A stretch of 64,000 nucleotides of DNA from Prevotella sp. (GCA_024697645.1 JAILFH010000113.1:61925-125924); one strand, 5' to 3'. Counted from the first letter of the stretch, positions 31,289 to 41,834 are shown. Program-made: numbers and translations. The notes: a model not told the origin generated them from the letters alone.

Positions 31289-31915
31289 TCATACGGGCAC
31301 ATAGATGACATTCTTCTCCTTGAACCATTCCTCCTTGAACCACTGGCTGATTTCAGTCACTTCAGCAATGCGGCGATAGGGCTGAATCTCTGCCTCTACA
31401 TTGCCTCCCTTCAGGCAGATCACACCGTTCATCATGGCGTTCTGCTGTTTTTTCGAGATGTTCTTCTTTACGATTTTCATCAGGTCGGGTAGGGGCATCA
31501 CAGCCCTGCTGACGACAAAATCGAACTTTCCTGTTTCCTGCTCACCACGCAGATGCTCAGCAACGACGTTCTTCAGTTGGATTGCCTTGGCCACTTCCGT
31601 AGCCACAAGAATCTTCTTGCCTGTTCCGTCGATGAGTTTGAAACTGCACTCAGGAAACAGAATTGCCAAAGGTATTCCAGGGAAGCCGCCACCCGTTCCG
31701 AAATCCAGAATCTCTGTTCCTGGCTGGAAGTTGAACGCCTTGGCGATTGCCAGTGAATGCAGCACATGGTGTTCGTAGAGATTGTCGATATCACGGCGTG
31801 AAATCACATTGATTTTCGAATTCCAATCTCTGTAGAGTTCCATCAACGATTCTAACTGAACCTGTTGATTATCAGACAGATTTGGAAAGTATTTGTTGAT
31901 TATCTCTATGCCCAT
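31289..31915 (-). CDS. rsmG: 16S rRNA (guanine527-N7)-methyltransferase
   Basis: NVISRRDIDNLYEHHVLHSLAI, ILDFGTGGGFPGIPLAILFPE. Confidence 0.95.
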   Translation of the reverse strand: MGIEIINKYFPNLSDNQQVQLESLMELYRDWNSKINVISRRDIDNLYEHHVLHSLAIAKAFNFQPGTEILDFGTGGGFPGIPLAILFPECSFKLIDGTGKKILVATEVAKAIQLKNVVAEHLRGEQETGKFDFVVSRAVMPLPDLMKIVKKNISKKQQNAMMNGVICLKGGNVEAEIQPYRRIAEVTEISQWFKEEWFKEKNVIYVPV

Positions 31916-32015
31916 TTTCGATAGTTGGATAATTGTTTTCTATTGATTCAACTGTTATTCCTAAGACCTTGATACTCTCATTCTTCTAAATCAGAAACTT
32001 GCCCAGCCTGCTTTC

Positions 32016-32816
32016 TTATTTCAGATAGTCGCTGAGTTTGTCCTTCTCCATTTTCACTCGGATTTCGCCGACTGAGTGAGGAGCAATCTCATCCTCTCCA
32101 TAGATGAACGTAATCTCATCTGCGGCCAGTATGAAGTTTTCGGAAAGATAAGTGTCGCCATTGGTGAAGATTCCCTTTTCTTGTAATTGCTCAAACGATT
32201 CAACCTCAAAATCCTTCTGCATTTGTGCCATGACAACCTCTTTCAGTTTTCTGTCATTGGCGTCTTTGAAGAGGTCAGAAAGCCTGATGATACGGGCTTT
32301 CTTCGTGTCGATGTTCAGGGCCAGGGTCTGCTTGATGCCGTGGGCTCCACCACCGAATGTATAGACGTTGGCAATATTGGTCAGGATGTCGTCGGCAGAT
32401 TCCTCAAAATGAGTCTGCACAAAGTACTTCACGTTGTAGGCCGAGGCATGTTCGGTATCAGCCCGATAGAGTGGAGCATATTCTTCAAGATACTCCTCCA
32501 GATAGCGTCTGGCGAAGGAATCGACCAAGTTCTTGACCGAGAGTTTCTCCTTGTTCAGCGAGAAATAGTCAGGAGTCAGAATGCCTGCACGCAGGAGTGT
32601 GTCGTTCAGTGCAGTAGCCTTTTCCTCTTTCAGGAAATGGAGATGCAACTTCAGTTCACACGTTGGTGCATTTTCAGCCGAAGTGAGTGAAACGACAGTA
32701 TCCAAGACCACGCTGTCGACAGCAAATCCGCCCACATGAGAGACCTTGTTTTTCGACCCACATGATGAGAAGGTCAGAAGAATGAGGCCCAGAGTTGTCA
32801 GGGAGATTGCTTTCAT
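32016..32816 (-). CDS. DUF3298/RsiV-like lipoprotein
   Basis: Lipobox LILLTFSSCGSK; YTFGGGAHGIKQTLALNIDTKKARIIRLSDLF. Confidence 0.75.
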   Translation of the reverse strand: MKAISLTTLGLILLTFSSCGSKNKVSHVGGFAVDSVVLDTVVSLTSAENAPTCELKLHLHFLKEEKATALNDTLLRAGILTPDYFSLNKEKLSVKNLVDSFARRYLEEYLEEYAPLYRADTEHASAYNVKYFVQTHFEESADDILTNIANVYTFGGGAHGIKQTLALNIDTKKARIIRLSDLFKDANDRKLKEVVMAQMQKDFEVESFEQLQEKGIFTNGDTYLSENFILAADEITFIYGEDEIAPHSVGEIRVKMEKDKLSDYLK

Positions 32817-33011
32817 CGTGAAATGTTTCTTGCTATAGTTCATCGTTTCAGTCTTTTGGGGGTTCAGGTGTATGCTTTTGTTACCTAAGTCAGCCTTGAA
32901 GAAAGGAAACTGCTTGTCAGAATTGCCTACACCAATTTTATCGAAAAGGTGAAAACGGAAGCCGCTGCACTGCTGCCTGTTTCCGCTTTCACCTCTATGA
33001 ATAGTTGCAGA

Positions 33012-34493
33012 TTAATAACTGCGGGCAATGATCACACGATACTTGGCAGGCTTGCCGCTCACCATGTCGATACCCTCAGTCTGCTCGAAGCCATAAGGCA
33101 CGCAACGGATTGTGGCCTGAGTTTCCTCCTTGATGCGAGCCTCAGTCTCGGCTGTTCCATCCCAGTGGCAGAGGAAGAATCCACCAACCTTCACGCGCTC
33201 CTTGAATTCCTCGTAGTTGTCGCACTCATAGATGCGCTCATCACGATACCTGCGAGCCTTCTCGAAGATGTTCTGCTGAATTTCCTCAAGCAACTGCTCT
33301 ACATATTCGCTGATGCCCTCCAGTGGGCGAGTCTCCTTCTCAAGTGTGTCACGACGCATCACCTCAATGGTACCATTCTCCAAGTCGCGAGCACCCAGCA
33401 CCAGACGCACAGGCACACCCTTCAGTTCGTAGTCGGCAAACTTGAATCCAGGACGTTTGTTGTCAGAGTCATCGAACTTCACGGTGATACCCTTCTTGCG
33501 GAGTTCTTCCATGATGGGCTGTACTTCCTTGTTGACGAGTTCCATCTGCTCGGGCTTTGTGGCGATAGGAATGATGACCACCTGAATTGGAGCCAGACGC
33601 GGAGGCAGCACCAGACCATTGTCGTCGGAGTGAGTCATGATGAGGGCACCGATCAGACGAGTTGAAACACCCCACGATGTTGCCCAGACGAGTTCAGGCT
33701 TGTTCTCCTTATTTAAATAGGTGACGTCGAATGCCTTGGCGAAGTTCTGACCCAGGAAGTGAGAGGTTCCGCTCTGCAGAGCCTTGCCATCCTGCATCAT
33801 TGCCTCAATGGTATAGGTGTCGAGAGCACCGGCAAAACGCTCAGTTTCGCTCTTCACACCCTGCACCACGGGAACAGCCATCCACTGCTCGGCAAACTCA
33901 GCATAGACTTTCAGCATCAGTTTGGCTTCGGCTTCAGCCTCTTCACGGGTGGCATGGGCCGTGTGGCCTTCCTGCCAGAGGAATTCAGATGTGCGGAGGA
34001 ATGGGCGAGTGCGCATTTCCCAACGCATCACGTTGCACCACTGGTTGCACAGCAGGGGCAGGTCGCGCCAAGAGTGAATCCAGTTCTTATAGGTGTTCCA
34101 GATAATGGTCTCTGATGTGGGGCGGATAATCAGTTCTTCCTCGAGTTTTGCGGCTGGGTCAACCTCCACAGCACTCTTGTCTGCATTTGAGCGCAGGCGA
34201 TAGTGGGTCACCACAGCACACTCCTTGGCGAATCCTTCCACGTGTTCTGCTTCACGAGAGAGGAACGACTTCGGGATGAGCAAGGGGAAGTAGGCATTCT
34301 GTACGCCCGTTTCCTTAAACATCTTGTCAAGCTGAGCCTGCATCTTTTCCCAGATGGCGTAGCCATAAGGCTTGATGACCATACAGCCACGAACAGCCGA
34401 CTGCTCAGCAAGGTCGGCCTTTACAACCAAGTCATTATACCACTGACTATAATTGTCAGCTCTTTTCGTTAATTCTTTGAGTTCTTTTGCCAT
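33012..34493 (-). CDS. proS: prolyl-tRNA synthetase
   Basis: [60 protein letters not shown]; start at internal ATG 34493. Confidence 0.96.
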   Translation of the reverse strand: MAKELKELTKRADNYSQWYNDLVVKADLAEQSAVRGCMVIKPYGYAIWEKMQAQLDKMFKETGVQNAYFPLLIPKSFLSREAEHVEGFAKECAVVTHYRLRSNADKSAVEVDPAAKLEEELIIRPTSETIIWNTYKNWIHSWRDLPLLCNQWCNVMRWEMRTRPFLRTSEFLWQEGHTAHATREEAEAEAKLMLKVYAEFAEQWMAVPVVQGVKSETERFAGALDTYTIEAMMQDGKALQSGTSHFLGQNFAKAFDVTYLNKENKPELVWATSWGVSTRLIGALIMTHSDDNGLVLPPRLAPIQVVIIPIATKPEQMELVNKEVQPIMEELRKKGITVKFDDSDNKRPGFKFADYELKGVPVRLVLGARDLENGTIEVMRRDTLEKETRPLEGISEYVEQLLEEIQQNIFEKARRYRDERIYECDNYEEFKERVKVGGFFLCHWDGTAETEARIKEETQATIRCVPYGFEQTEGIDMVSGKPAKYRVIIARSY

Positions 34494-34573
34494 ATTTATG
34501 CGAATGTTTGAAAATTTTGCCGCAAAATTACAAAAAAATGTTGGTAAAAGAGCGATAAAGTGAAAAAAAGAAT

Positions 34574-34581
34574 TATCTTTG
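34574..34581 (+). promoter_or_regulatory. -7 box TATCTTTG for the OmpA-family gene
   Basis: TAnnTTTG consensus. Confidence 0.6.
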
Positions 34582-34693
34582 CAACAGATTTGTGTCATGA
34601 AATGACAAAATCCATTAAACCTTCGGGTGTTTTCAACGTCTGATGAATTAGAAATTAAAGTATTTTATTAACTCTATTTAAAAAGATTGTAAT

Positions 34694-35392
34694 ATGAAGA
34701 AAATGAAATTTATGACACTCGGCATGTGCCTCGCAGTGTTGGTAAGTTGTGGTACAGCCACAAAGAATGGTGCTCTCATCGGCACAGGTGCTGGTGCAGC
34801 CCTTGGTGCAATCATCGGTAAGATTGCTGGTAACACCGCTGTTGGTGCCGCTATCGGTGGTGCTGTAGGTGCTGGTACTGGTGCGCTGATTGGCAAGCAC
34901 ATGGATAAGGTGAAGGCTCAGGCAGAGGCTGTGCAGAACGCACAGGTTGAGTCTGTGACCGACGCTAACGGCCTGCAGGCTGTGAAGGTTACCTTCGATT
35001 CTGGTATCCTCTTTGCTACAAGTAGTTCTACACTGAGCGCAACTGCTAAGAACTCACTTTCTAAGTTTGCTGAGGTGCTGAAGCAGAACACCGACTGCGA
35101 TGTGGCTGTTCAGGGCTACACCGACAACACCGGCTGGAGAAACTCTACTGCAGAGCAGAGCGTTCAGAAGAACCTCAACCTCTCTCAGGAGCGTGCTCAG
35201 GCCGTTACGAACTATCTGACCTCTCTGGGTGTTTCTACAAACCAGATCCGTTCGACCACTGGTTTCGGTGAGTCAAATCCTGTTGCCGACAACTCTACTG
35301 CTGCTGGTAAGGCTCAGAACCGTCGTGTGGAGGTTTACCTCTATGCTTCTCAGGCAATGATCCAGGCTGCTGAGGCTGGCACACTGCAGTAA
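34694..35392 (+). CDS. OmpA family lipoprotein with glycine-zipper segment
   Basis: GTGAGAALGAIIGKIAGNTAVGAAIGGAVGAGTGALIG; VQGYTDNTG...LSQERAQAVTNYLTSLGV...NRRVEVYL. Confidence 0.93.
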   Translation: MKKMKFMTLGMCLAVLVSCGTATKNGALIGTGAGAALGAIIGKIAGNTAVGAAIGGAVGAGTGALIGKHMDKVKAQAEAVQNAQVESVTDANGLQAVKVTFDSGILFATSSSTLSATAKNSLSKFAEVLKQNTDCDVAVQGYTDNTGWRNSTAEQSVQKNLNLSQERAQAVTNYLTSLGVSTNQIRSTTGFGESNPVADNSTAAGKAQNRRVEVYLYASQAMIQAAEAGTLQ

Positions 35393-35428
35393 TCGTATGA
35401 TATAGAAAATCAGTAAACGATTAATGTT

Positions 35429-35498
35429 GAATTGCATTTGCTCCTTTTGTCTTCTTCTTTCCGACGAATGGCAACTGGGAGCAGATGCAATTCTTTCT
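35429..35498 (+). terminator. long stem-loop GAATTGCATTTGCTCC...GGAGCAGATGCAATTC + T-rich tail
   Basis: Inverted repeat downstream of the OmpA-family gene. Confidence 0.6.
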
Positions 35499-35564
35499 TG
35501 TAAAAGTTTTTCAAGGCAAAACGGAAAAATATATTATCAATCATTGTAACCTCATCTTAAGAAA

Positions 35565-36302
35565 ATGAAAATCATTAGCAAGACGATTCGCTGGGTGCTC
35601 GGCCTGTTCTTTGGCTCTACAATTCTGGCCGTTGTGCTCTATCGTTTTGTACCCGTCTATCTCACTCCGCTGATGGTCTCCCGCTGCGTGGAGCAGTTCC
35701 AGGCGGGTGAAGGCATCACCCTTCATCATCATTGGATTTCGCTCGAGAATATGTCGGGCCACATGCCTGTGGCAGTGATGGCCAGTGAGGACCAACGATT
35801 CCTGCTCCATCACGGCTTCGACTATGATGCCATTCAGAAGGCAGCCAAGCGAAACATGAAAGAAGGAAAGAACAAACTGGGAGCCAGTACCATCAGCCAG
35901 CAGACTGCGAAGAACGTGTTTCTCTGGCAGGGTCGCTCATGGGTGAGAAAGGGCCTCGAGGCCTATTTCACGGCGCTGATAGAACTCATGTGGTCGAAGC
36001 AGCGCATCATGGAAGTCTATCTCAACAGCATCGAAATGGGCCCTGGCATCTATGGTGTTGATGCTGTGGCAGAGTATCATTTCGGCAAGACGGCCAAGGA
36101 CCTTTCACGCTCCGACTGTGCCCTGATTGCAGCCACGCTGCCCAATCCCCGCAAGTTCAGCAGCAAGGAGCCAAGTGCCTACATGCGGCAGCGTCAGAGA
36201 CGAATTCAACATGAAATGAAATTCATTCCCACATTCCCCCGTGAAGGTGAGGACTACGACCCCACAACAGCCTCTGGAGGAATCTACAGGAATGGTAAAT
36301 GA
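35565..36302 (+). CDS. mtgA: monofunctional biosynthetic peptidoglycan transglycosylase
   Basis: AVMASEDQRFLLHHGFDYDAIQKA, GASTISQQTAKNVFLW. Confidence 0.95.
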   Translation: MKIISKTIRWVLGLFFGSTILAVVLYRFVPVYLTPLMVSRCVEQFQAGEGITLHHHWISLENMSGHMPVAVMASEDQRFLLHHGFDYDAIQKAAKRNMKEGKNKLGASTISQQTAKNVFLWQGRSWVRKGLEAYFTALIELMWSKQRIMEVYLNSIEMGPGIYGVDAVAEYHFGKTAKDLSRSDCALIAATLPNPRKFSSKEPSAYMRQRQRRIQHEMKFIPTFPREGEDYDPTTASGGIYRNGK

Positions 36303-36412
36303 TATGGCAACAATCACAGCGTAATGTGCATTTCAGTCGCTAAAAGTCAAGTTTCCCTCATCGAAAACTTGGCTTTTGTGTTACAATATTTGGTCGTGTC
36401 GTTTATTTTTTA

Positions 36413-36420
36413 TACCTTTG
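36413..36420 (+). promoter_or_regulatory. -7 box TACCTTTG for the carboxylase operon
   Basis: TAnnTTTG consensus. Confidence 0.6.
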
Positions 36421-36458
36421 CAGGCTGAAAACGACAGAACGAAATTTTATAGAAATAT

Positions 36459-38024
36459 ATGAGCAAACAAACAGAGAAAATCAAGGAGCTGATAGCCAAG
36501 CGCGAGAAGGCTCGTCTGGGTGGTGGCGAGAAGGCCATCGACAAGCAGCACCAGCGTGGAAAATATACAGCTCGTGAGCGTATTGAGATGTTAGTTGATG
36601 AAGGTTCGTTCGAAGAGTACGACATGTTCAAACTGCATCGCTGCCACAACTTTGGCATGGAGAAGAAACAGTTCCTCGGTGATGGTGTAGTAGTTGGTTC
36701 GGCTACCATTGGTGGCCGTCTGGTCTATGTCTCCGCACAGGATTTCACCGTCAATGGTGGTTCGCTTTCTGAGACCATGTCGCAGAAAATCTGTAAGGTG
36801 ATGGATATGGCCATGCAGAACGGTGCACCGATGATCTGCATGAACGACTCAGGTGGTGCACGCATCCAGGAGGGCATCTGCTCGCTGGCTGGCTACGGAG
36901 AGATCTTCGAGCGCAACATTCTGGCCTCGGGTGTCATCCCCCAGATTTCGGCCATCATGGGTCCGTGTGCAGGTGGTGCTGTCTATAGCCCCGCACTGAC
37001 CGACTTCATCCTGATGATGGAGAACACCAGTTACATGTTCCTCACCGGTCCTGCCGTCGTGAAGACAGTCACGGGTGAGAATGTCGATGCTGAGAGTCTG
37101 GGTGGAGCCAGTGTCCACGCTTCCAAGAGTGGTGTCACTTCGTTTACCGCCAAGACCGAGGAAGAGGCAATGGCCATGATTAAGACCCTGCTGAGTTATC
37201 TCCCTTCGAACAATATGGAGGAGGCTCCGCGCATTGAGTGCACAGACCCCATCGACCGCAAGGAAGACTTGCTCAACGAGATCATCCCTGACGATCCCAA
37301 CAAGGCTTACGACATGTATAAGGTCATCACAGCCCTTGTCGACAATGGCGAGTTCTTCGAGGTTCAGCCCAAGTTTGCCAAGAACATCATCGTAGGCTTT
37401 GCCCGCTTCAATGGCCAGAGCGTGGGTGTTGTAGCCAATCAGCCTGCTGCCTATGCAGGTGTGCTCGACACCAATGCCTCTCGCAAGGGGGCCCGCTTTG
37501 TACGCTTCTGCGATGCTTTCAATATTCCCATCGTGTCTCTGGTCGATGTACCAGGATTCCTTCCCGGAACAGGTCAGGAGTACAACGCAGTCATCCTGCA
37601 TGGTGCCCAACTCCTCTATGCCTATGGCGAGGCCACAGTTCCCAAGATCACCATCACCCTGCGCAAGTCCTATGGTGGCAGCCACATCGTGATGGGTTGC
37701 AAGCAGTTGCGTGCTGACCTGAACTTCGCATGGCCCTCGAGTGAGATTGCCGTGATGGGAGCCAGTGGTGCTGTTGCCGTGCTTTGTGCCAAGGATGTCA
37801 AGGCCAAGAAGGAGGCAGGTGAGGACGTACATGCATTCCTTGCTGAGAAGGAGGAAGAGTACAGCGACCTCTTTGCCAATCCCTATCAGGCAGCCCAGTA
37901 TGGCTACATCGATGATGTGATTGAGCCTCGCAACACTCGTTTCCGCATCTGTCGTGGACTGGCTCAGTTGGCCTGCAAGAAGCAGTCGCTGCCCGCCAAG
38001 AAGCATGGTTGCATGCCGATGTAA
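36459..38024 (+). CDS. biotin-dependent acyl-CoA carboxylase, carboxyltransferase subunit (methylmalonyl/propionyl-CoA type)
   Basis: GKYTARERIEMLVDEGSFEE, DSGGARIQEGICSLAGYGEIF, GPCAGGAVYSPALTDFI. Confidence 0.94.
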   Translation: MSKQTEKIKELIAKREKARLGGGEKAIDKQHQRGKYTARERIEMLVDEGSFEEYDMFKLHRCHNFGMEKKQFLGDGVVVGSATIGGRLVYVSAQDFTVNGGSLSETMSQKICKVMDMAMQNGAPMICMNDSGGARIQEGICSLAGYGEIFERNILASGVIPQISAIMGPCAGGAVYSPALTDFILMMENTSYMFLTGPAVVKTVTGENVDAESLGGASVHASKSGVTSFTAKTEEEAMAMIKTLLSYLPSNNMEEAPRIECTDPIDRKEDLLNEIIPDDPNKAYDMYKVITALVDNGEFFEVQPKFAKNIIVGFARFNGQSVGVVANQPAAYAGVLDTNASRKGARFVRFCDAFNIPIVSLVDVPGFLPGTGQEYNAVILHGAQLLYAYGEATVPKITITLRKSYGGSHIVMGCKQLRADLNFAWPSSEIAVMGASGAVAVLCAKDVKAKKEAGEDVHAFLAEKEEEYSDLFANPYQAAQYGYIDDVIEPRNTRFRICRGLAQLACKKQSLPAKKHGCMPM

Positions 38025-38052
38025 TTTTGTCTGATAAAAACAGTTGAATGTT

Positions 38053-38217
38053 ATGACGACCGACAAGAACATTTATGCTGCCATTGCATTGGCACTTCAC
38101 GAGTTTAAGGGCAACAACGTGCACGACAAGGAGCCTGGATTCATCACGATTCAGCCCCGCCACACGTTGTGGAATGCCAAGTTTCAAGTAATGACACTCA
38201 AACCTCAAAAGAGATGA
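38053..38217 (+). CDS. 54-aa small protein between carboxylase beta and biotin carrier (below the ORF-track cutoff)
   Basis: MTTDKNIYAAIALALHEFKGNNVHDKEPGFITIQPRHTLWNAKFQVMTLKPQKR*; stop overlaps the next start as ATGA. Confidence 0.75.
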   Translation: MTTDKNIYAAIALALHEFKGNNVHDKEPGFITIQPRHTLWNAKFQVMTLKPQKR

Positions 38218-38636
38218 AAGAATACAAATATACCATCGACGGAAAAGAATATGTTGTAGCCATTGGCGAAATCACCGACAACGTGGCTCAGGTGACGGTA
38301 AATGGTGAGGAGTTCCAGGTGGAGATGGAGCCTGAGAAGGAACCCGAGAAGAAGAAGGTTGTCCTCGGCCAGCCCGCTGAGAATACTGAGAGCGAGGCCA
38401 CACCTGCTGCCAATGTCAATGTGAACAATGCCGTGAAGGCTCCGCTGCCTGGTGTCATCACCGACATCAAGGTGAGCGTGGGCGACAAGGTGAAGAAGGG
38501 CGACGTAGTTGTTGTGCTCGAGGCCATGAAGATGGCAAACAACCTTGAGGCAGAGGCTGATGGCACCGTGACTGCCGTCTGCGTGAAGATGGGAGAGAAC
38601 GTCATGGAAGACGCTCCCCTCGTGGTGATTGAATAG
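38214..38636 (+). CDS. biotin/lipoyl-binding carrier subunit
   Basis: MKEYKYTIDGKEYVVAIGEI; C-terminal biotinyl motif VLEAMKMANNLEAEADGTV; ATG overlaps the previous stop. Confidence 0.93.
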   Translation: MKEYKYTIDGKEYVVAIGEITDNVAQVTVNGEEFQVEMEPEKEPEKKKVVLGQPAENTESEATPAANVNVNNAVKAPLPGVITDIKVSVGDKVKKGDVVVVLEAMKMANNLEAEADGTVTAVCVKMGENVMEDAPLVVIE

Positions 38637-38674
38637 AACTTGCTTTCAAAAATATTGAAAAAAGTCAAAACACC

Positions 38675-38740
38675 GAAGGGTGAAAAGGTAAAAATCTATA
38701 AAAAAAGATAGGTTTCAGCCTTTTCGCCCTTTGCTGATTT
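38675..38740 (+). terminator. stem-loop AAGGGTGAAAAGG...CCTTTTCGCCCTTT
   Basis: 12-13-bp imperfect stem between the carrier and glycogen synthase genes. Confidence 0.4.
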
Positions 38741-38761
38741 TTATTTTTCAATTTTTTTTAT

Positions 38762-38769
38762 TACCTTTG
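38762..38769 (+). promoter_or_regulatory. -7 box TACCTTTG for the glycogen synthase-like gene
   Basis: TAnnTTTG consensus. Confidence 0.6.
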
Positions 38770-38779
38770 CGTTGCAAAA

Positions 38780-39598
38780 ATGAGAATTATGGCTAAGAAA
38801 GTATTGTTCATCAATCAGGAGATCACTCCGTATGTACCCGAAACAGAAATGGCGTTAATGGGCAAACTGCTCCCCAACAAGATTCAGGAGAGTGGTTACG
38901 AAATTCGTACATTCATGCCCAAATGGGGATCAATTAATGAACGTAGGGGGCAGTTGCATGAAGTGCAGCGCCTCTCTGGCATGAATCTCATCATCGACGA
39001 CACCGATCATCCTATCGTCATCAAGGTTGCATCGATTCCTGGTACACGCATCCAGGTCTATTTCATCGACAATGAAGACTACTTCACAAAGCGTCAGATG
39101 ACTGTCGACGAGATGGGTGAGGAGTATCCCGACAATGGAGAGCGTGCCATCTTCTTTGCACGTGGTGTACTGGAGACCGTGAAGAAGTTGCGCTGGGCAC
39201 CTGACGTCATTCACTGTCAGGGCTGGATGGCGGCTGTGGTTCCCCTCTACATCAAGACTGCCTACAAGGATGAGCCCTGGTTCGCCAATACAAAGGTCAT
39301 CACCTCGCTCTTCCATGAGCAGCCGAAGGGGTCTCTCGGTGACAATTTCAAGCGCTGCATAGAGTTCCGCGATGCAAAGGCTGAGTTGCTCAGCGACTAC
39401 AAGGAGAATTTCGACTTCCTGGAACTCGGCAAACTGGCCATCGACTACAGTGATGGAGTCGTTCAGGCCAGCGAGGATGTGAACAAGAAACTCACGGCAT
39501 ACGCAGTCGACAAGAAACTGCCTGTCCTCAACTATCCCGGAGAGGACTTCGGCGAGGCCTATCTTGAGTTCTACAAACAAATTTGTCCTGAGGAATAG
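38780..39598 (+). CDS. glycogen/starch synthase, short Bacteroidetes form (GT5 N-terminal-like domain)
   Basis: KVLFINQEITPYVPETEMALMGKLLP, FMPKWGSINERRGQLHEV, PDVIHCQGWMAAVVPLYIK. Confidence 0.88.
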   Translation: MRIMAKKVLFINQEITPYVPETEMALMGKLLPNKIQESGYEIRTFMPKWGSINERRGQLHEVQRLSGMNLIIDDTDHPIVIKVASIPGTRIQVYFIDNEDYFTKRQMTVDEMGEEYPDNGERAIFFARGVLETVKKLRWAPDVIHCQGWMAAVVPLYIKTAYKDEPWFANTKVITSLFHEQPKGSLGDNFKRCIEFRDAKAELLSDYKENFDFLELGKLAIDYSDGVVQASEDVNKKLTAYAVDKKLPVLNYPGEDFGEAYLEFYKQICPEE

Positions 39599-39650
39599 CA
39601 TTTCCTTGGGACTACTCTTTTTCCTACTAAAGTTTTTTCAGCAACGTAAG

Positions 39651-41063
39651 ATGAAATTCAAATATCTTCTTTCTGCAGTTTTTACTGTTGCTATGGTGTC
39701 TGCATGCGACGACACAACAAACGACATTGGTACTTCCTTGACACACGATATGGACAACCTGGACGTCACTACCGACACGTTCCAGGTATCCTCCCGTTCT
39801 ATCATCGCTGATTCAGTCTATGCCCGCACCACTGTGGGCTATCTGGGAAAGATTCGCGACCCGGAGACTGGCGGCTACATCACTGGTAGTTTCATGACCC
39901 AGTTCCATGTGCTCGATGACTACGAGAACACATTCCCCAAGGCCGACAGCATCACAAGCAGGACTGACGATGGCTCCATCGTGGCCGACTCCTGTGAACT
40001 GCGCCTGTTCTACACAAGTTTCTATGGCGACTCTCTGGCTCCGATGAAACTCAGAGTTGAGGAACTGGCTACTCCCGTGCTTGAGAACCGACTCTACTAT
40101 TCCAATTTCAATCCGACCACGAGCGGCTATCTCAGAGAGGACGGCATCAACAAGGAGATTGCCTATTCGCTCATCGACATGAGTGTCTCGGAATCCTCAC
40201 GTAGCGCTGATGGCTACACCAACAACATCCGAATCCCCCTCAACGACTCCTATACAGCAAAGGATGGCACCGTCTATAGCAACTACGGTACCTATCTCAT
40301 GCAATCCTACTACAAGAATCCTGAGGTGTTTGGCAATTCGCTGCGCTTTGCCAAGGAAGTGGTTCCTGGATTCAACTTCGAGTATACTGGTGGACTGGGC
40401 GCTATGGCCAATATCGTCAATAGCAAACTCATTGTCTATTTCCACTACCAGGGCACCGACTCCATCGAATCAGGTATTGTTGAGTTCGGTGGCACCGAGG
40501 AAGTGCTGCAGACAACAGCCATTGAGAACGACCGCCAGACCATTCTCGACCTGGCAGCCGACAACACCTGCACCTATCTGAAGACTCCTGCAGGCATCTT
40601 CACTGAGATGACGATTCCCGTGGACAACATCCTGAGTGGACACGACAACGACACCATCAATACGGCAAAGATTGTGATTCCCAGAATCAACAACACCGTA
40701 GAGAGCGACTACTCGCTGGGCACTCCAGCCAATCTGCTCATGATTCCGAAGGACAGCCTATACTCGTTCTTTGAGAACAGCCGCACGGTTGACAATCGCA
40801 CATCCTATCTGGCCACGAACACCTATCTGGGTTCGAACAACACCTACCAGTTCGCCAACATCTCCAACCTGATAGCAGCCATGAATGGCAATCGCTCGTC
40901 AGAGAACTGGAACAAGGTTGTGCTCATTCCAGTGACGGTTTCCACGATCTCTACTTCCATTGTCTCCCACACCCTGTCGCTCACCAGTACCAAACTCGTA
41001 GGAGGCTCTGCGAATCCCCATGATCCAATCAAGATTAGCGTCATCTATAGCAAATTCAAGTAG
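39651..41063 (+). CDS. DUF4270 family lipoprotein
   Basis: MKFKYLLSAVFTVAMVSACDDTTNDIGTSL lipobox; start at internal ATG 39651. Confidence 0.88.
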   Translation: MKFKYLLSAVFTVAMVSACDDTTNDIGTSLTHDMDNLDVTTDTFQVSSRSIIADSVYARTTVGYLGKIRDPETGGYITGSFMTQFHVLDDYENTFPKADSITSRTDDGSIVADSCELRLFYTSFYGDSLAPMKLRVEELATPVLENRLYYSNFNPTTSGYLREDGINKEIAYSLIDMSVSESSRSADGYTNNIRIPLNDSYTAKDGTVYSNYGTYLMQSYYKNPEVFGNSLRFAKEVVPGFNFEYTGGLGAMANIVNSKLIVYFHYQGTDSIESGIVEFGGTEEVLQTTAIENDRQTILDLAADNTCTYLKTPAGIFTEMTIPVDNILSGHDNDTINTAKIVIPRINNTVESDYSLGTPANLLMIPKDSLYSFFENSRTVDNRTSYLATNTYLGSNNTYQFANISNLIAAMNGNRSSENWNKVVLIPVTVSTISTSIVSHTLSLTSTKLVGGSANPHDPIKISVIYSKFK

Positions 41064-41228
41064 TCTGAGCGCTGGAGTAGGGAAGTCCTGCACCTGAGCG
41101 TCAGAGGCTGTCTTTTGAACATTCCTGAGCCCGACTCAATGCATGAGGACAACTATCGCCACGTCCACAGGAGACTTGCTTCTCTCACCTCTCCCTCAGA
41201 ACATCAGTTTTAATATCGATAGATTTCT

Positions 41229-41360
41229 ATGGCAGACAATTTCCTAGAGCGTCACTACGAGGAATATGAAGCCCGCAAGGAAGCGTGGCTCAAGCGCAAG
41301 AAGCACTTCCCAAAGAAGGTCAGCCGAACCCTCGAGAAACCTGACGACGAAGCCCTGTAG
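41229..41360 (+). CDS. 43-aa basic small protein (below the ORF-track cutoff)
   Basis: MADNFLERHYEEYEARKEAWLKRKKHFPKKVSRTLEKPDDEAL*; followed by a terminator at 41385-41415. Confidence 0.65.
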   Translation: MADNFLERHYEEYEARKEAWLKRKKHFPKKVSRTLEKPDDEAL

Positions 41361-41384
41361 AATCTTTCCTTCCACCCATATAGT

Positions 41385-41415
41385 CATGCCCTCCCTCCAG
41401 AGGGCATTTTTTGAG
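41385..41415 (+). terminator. stem-loop ATGCCCTC/GAGGGCAT + T6
   Basis: Perfect stem with T run. Confidence 0.7.
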
Positions 41416-41454
41416 TCTGTATGGTTGAATTCTTTTCTATGATATAAAGCACAT

Positions 41455-41660
41455 CTTTCTACCTTACAAAGCAATGCTTTATGCCCCTATAAAGATGGTC
41501 TTTATACCCCTATAAAGCATATCTTTCTATAGTTAAAAGGATACCTTTCTATAGTCAAAAGGACACCTTTCTACAGTCAAAAGGACACCTTTCTACAGTC
41601 AAAAGCATATCTTTCTATGGTCAAAAGGATTGCTCTTTATACTCCAGAGTATGTCTTAAC
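41455..41660. repeat. 22-bp degenerate tandem repeat array, locus 2 of 3
   Basis: Unit starts 41455, 41477, 41500, 41523, 41545, 41567, 41589, 41611, 41633; best units CTTTCTATAGTCAAAAGGACAC. Confidence 0.9.
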
Positions 41661-41826
41661 ACACTAAAAAGAATTGCTCTCTTTGGTGAAGGAGTAAGCC
41701 TTATAAAAAAACATAAATTTAATTTGTAAAGAAAATGGGCAGTTGGTGCTGAATCTGGCATTGACTGCCTGTTTTTTTATTAGACAAAAAATCGGGAAAA
41801 TGTTTTGCGGTGTCGTGGGAAAAGGG

Positions 41827-41834
41827 TAAATTTG
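41827..41834 (+). promoter_or_regulatory. -7 box TAAATTTG upstream of the four-helix-bundle gene
   Basis: TAnnTTTG consensus. Confidence 0.55.

Noticed and set aside
36849-38072. 407-aa ORF on the - strand
   Set aside because: Entirely antisense to the carboxyltransferase subunit, which has clear motifs
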